Of a DNA stretch of 5,013 nucleotides, positions 4,030 to 5,013 are shown piece by piece (positions within the stretch are counted from its first letter, which is position 1; the number at the start of each line of letters is the position of its first letter). The notes under the pieces were generated by a model. That model had not been told where the DNA came from. It made no database searches and saw only the letters and a list, made by a program, of their open reading frames with translations. Source of the DNA: Archaeoglobaceae archaeon (GTDB lineage Archaea > Halobacteriota > Archaeoglobi > Archaeoglobales > Archaeoglobaceae). The stretch is taken from contig JALVYA010000203.1 in the NCBI GenBank assembly GCA_027038095.1, positions 2,118 to 7,130 on the forward strand. The letters are read 5' to 3'. Both the position numbers and the translations under genes were made by a program.

Positions 4030-5013
4030 TCAGCTGGAATCGCCAATACTTACGATTCTACCGGCAAACAGAATCAGTTTTCCATTTTTCTCGCCCGTTC
4101 TCTCAACTATGAAGAAGTAGAAGGGTCTGTCAATTTTTACTGTTCTGTAATTCCTCACGGCAGTTGCAACCACGCCTGTGTACGTGGCTGCAGATGCGAC
4201 CGTGCCGTTCTCGTCAACCTTCAGATACGTTTTGTGCAGCACACAACCGATGTACAGCTTTTTGTTTGAAATTCCGGAGAAATTTGCTGATGGTGTAAAG
4301 GCAATCCGAATTCCCAGCTTATTTAACGAACTTTTGAGGTCGTAACTCTTCTCGAGCCTGAATTCGGGCATGTAAAGTCTTATGGGTTTTACTTTCATGT
4401 TTTTCACCAAATCACGGAACGTTTTCAAGCTGAGGTTTTTCGCAGGAACTACTATCATCGAGAAGTTTTCGCCGGAATAGGGTATTTCCACAGCCTCAAC
4501 TCCGCTGACGTTGGCGCAGGGGTAGTAAGATGAACTGACCATAAACCTGACTTTCTCGGTGCCGTTTATGGAATAAAACTTCATTAAACCAGCTTTTTTA
4601 AATCCGTGCAGCCATTTTCCGCTGAAGTAAACGGCGCTGGTCAGTGCGAGTTTCGTCATCGGGTCTATTCTGTCAGCGATACTGTCTATTCTGCCACGGG
4701 TCTTCTCTCTAACCCATTCGTTTATGATTTTCACAGTTTCAGCATTTTCGAAATTTACGCTGTGCACCTCTGCGAAGTAGTACTTTTTAACCACATGGAT
4801 GTAACTCTCCTTTACGGGATAGCCCCTCTGCAACCAGAGAGCGTTTGCCAGGCTCAGGTTTCCACTTTCGTTAAGCTCCACGTACAGCTCTTTAAAGCTG
4901 TCTCTTCTCAGAGTGTCGTTAGAGGGCAGACAGAGTGCGTTCAGCATTTCTGACCTCGCAGTTCCACAGGCACCTTCCGCCACTGGAGCCAGAGCGAATT
5001 CGATGCTCAGTGG
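4030..5013 (-). CDS. Serpin-family protease inhibitor (N-terminus beyond the right edge)
   Basis: 327 C-terminal residues are visible and the frame is open to the edge. The GTG at 4983 is not the start, because the serpin match (PLSIEFALAPVAEGACGTA) continues upstream of it. Roughly 45-60 residues, perhaps including a signal peptide, are missing. Family landmarks in window numbering are the helix A/B start, IINEWVREKTRGRID (96-110), LTSAVYFSGKW (124-134), VEIPYSGENFSMIVVP (175-190), IRLYMPEFRLEKSYDL (211-226), FSGISNKKLYIG (245-256), HKTYLKVDENGT (260-271) and DRPFYFFI (295-302). The reactive-loop hinge ENGTVASAAT (268-277) has small residues at P12-P9 and Thr at P14, as in inhibitory serpins. 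P1 is near Thr284 but could lie as far as Arg287. Nine N-x-S/T sequons and four cysteines suggest an extracytoplasmic protein. The target protease is unknown. The frame shows no break. Confidence 0.93.
   Translation of the reverse strand, partial: PLSIEFALAPVAEGACGTARSEMLNALCLPSNDTLRRDSFKELYVELNESGNLSLANALWLQRGYPVKESYIHVVKKYYFAEVHSVNFENAETVKIINEWVREKTRGRIDSIADRIDPMTKLALTSAVYFSGKWLHGFKKAGLMKFYSINGTEKVRFMVSSSYYPCANVSGVEAVEIPYSGENFSMIVVPAKNLSLKTFRDLVKNMKVKPIRLYMPEFRLEKSYDLKSSLNKLGIRIAFTPSANFSGISNKKLYIGCVLHKTYLKVDENGTVASAATYTGVVATAVRNYRTVKIDRPFYFFIVERTGEKNGKLILFAGRIVSIGDSS

Noticed and set aside
3981..4046. Extension of ribL upstream to 4046
   Set aside because: The extra 22 residues lie before the conserved nucleotidyltransferase start, overlap the serpin stop, and contain the TATA box that would drive the gene.
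4031..4983. Serpin starting at the GTG at 4983
   Set aside because: The ten codons upstream of it (PLSIEFALAP) match the serpin helix B start, so the gene continues past the window edge.

Overview
The window looks like a chromosomal segment of a hyperthermophilic archaeon, most probably of the Archaeoglobales. The alanine dehydrogenase closely resembles the Archaeoglobus fulgidus enzyme as I remember it. The other supports are an archaeal-type FAD synthetase (RibL), a tRNA-Val without an encoded CCA, TATA boxes 24-28 bases upstream of start codons with no room for a leader, and T-run terminators. The species call is inference from remembered protein sequences, not from a search.

Every gene I can support lies on the minus strand, so transcription runs from right to left. 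In that order the window holds: a serpin-family protease inhibitor whose N-terminus lies beyond the right edge (4030-5013); ribL, FAD synthetase (3504-3980), with its own strong TATA box; a class V PLP aminotransferase of the serine-pyruvate / alanine-glyoxylate type (2354-3487), 16 bases behind ribL with a strong Shine-Dalgarno; a T-rich terminator; tRNA-Val(UAC) (2152-2224); an unrecognised multi-pass membrane protein (1504-2082); alanine dehydrogenase (434-1423); and the first 136 codons of a DUF763 protein running off the left edge (1-410). Two start sites differ from the longest ORF. The aminotransferase starts at a GTG behind GGAGGTG, and ribL starts at an internal ATG 27 bases from its TATA box.

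Functionally these are mostly housekeeping genes. Alanine dehydrogenase interconverts pyruvate plus ammonia and alanine, and the aminotransferase plausibly uses alanine or serine as amino donor, so the two could cooperate. RibL makes FAD. The serpin is the accessory element: rare in archaea, with an inhibitory-type hinge and nine N-glycosylation sequons, so probably extracytoplasmic.

The main structural oddity is a 27/28-bp direct repeat. One copy lies inside the alanine dehydrogenase gene and the other in the spacer upstream of tRNA-Val, and together they bracket the membrane-protein gene and the tRNA. I see no CRISPR array, insertion sequence, or multi-gene defence or biosynthetic system, and I would not call the window a new system. 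The serpin, the direct repeat and the palindrome over the membrane-gene promoter are the points worth a second look.
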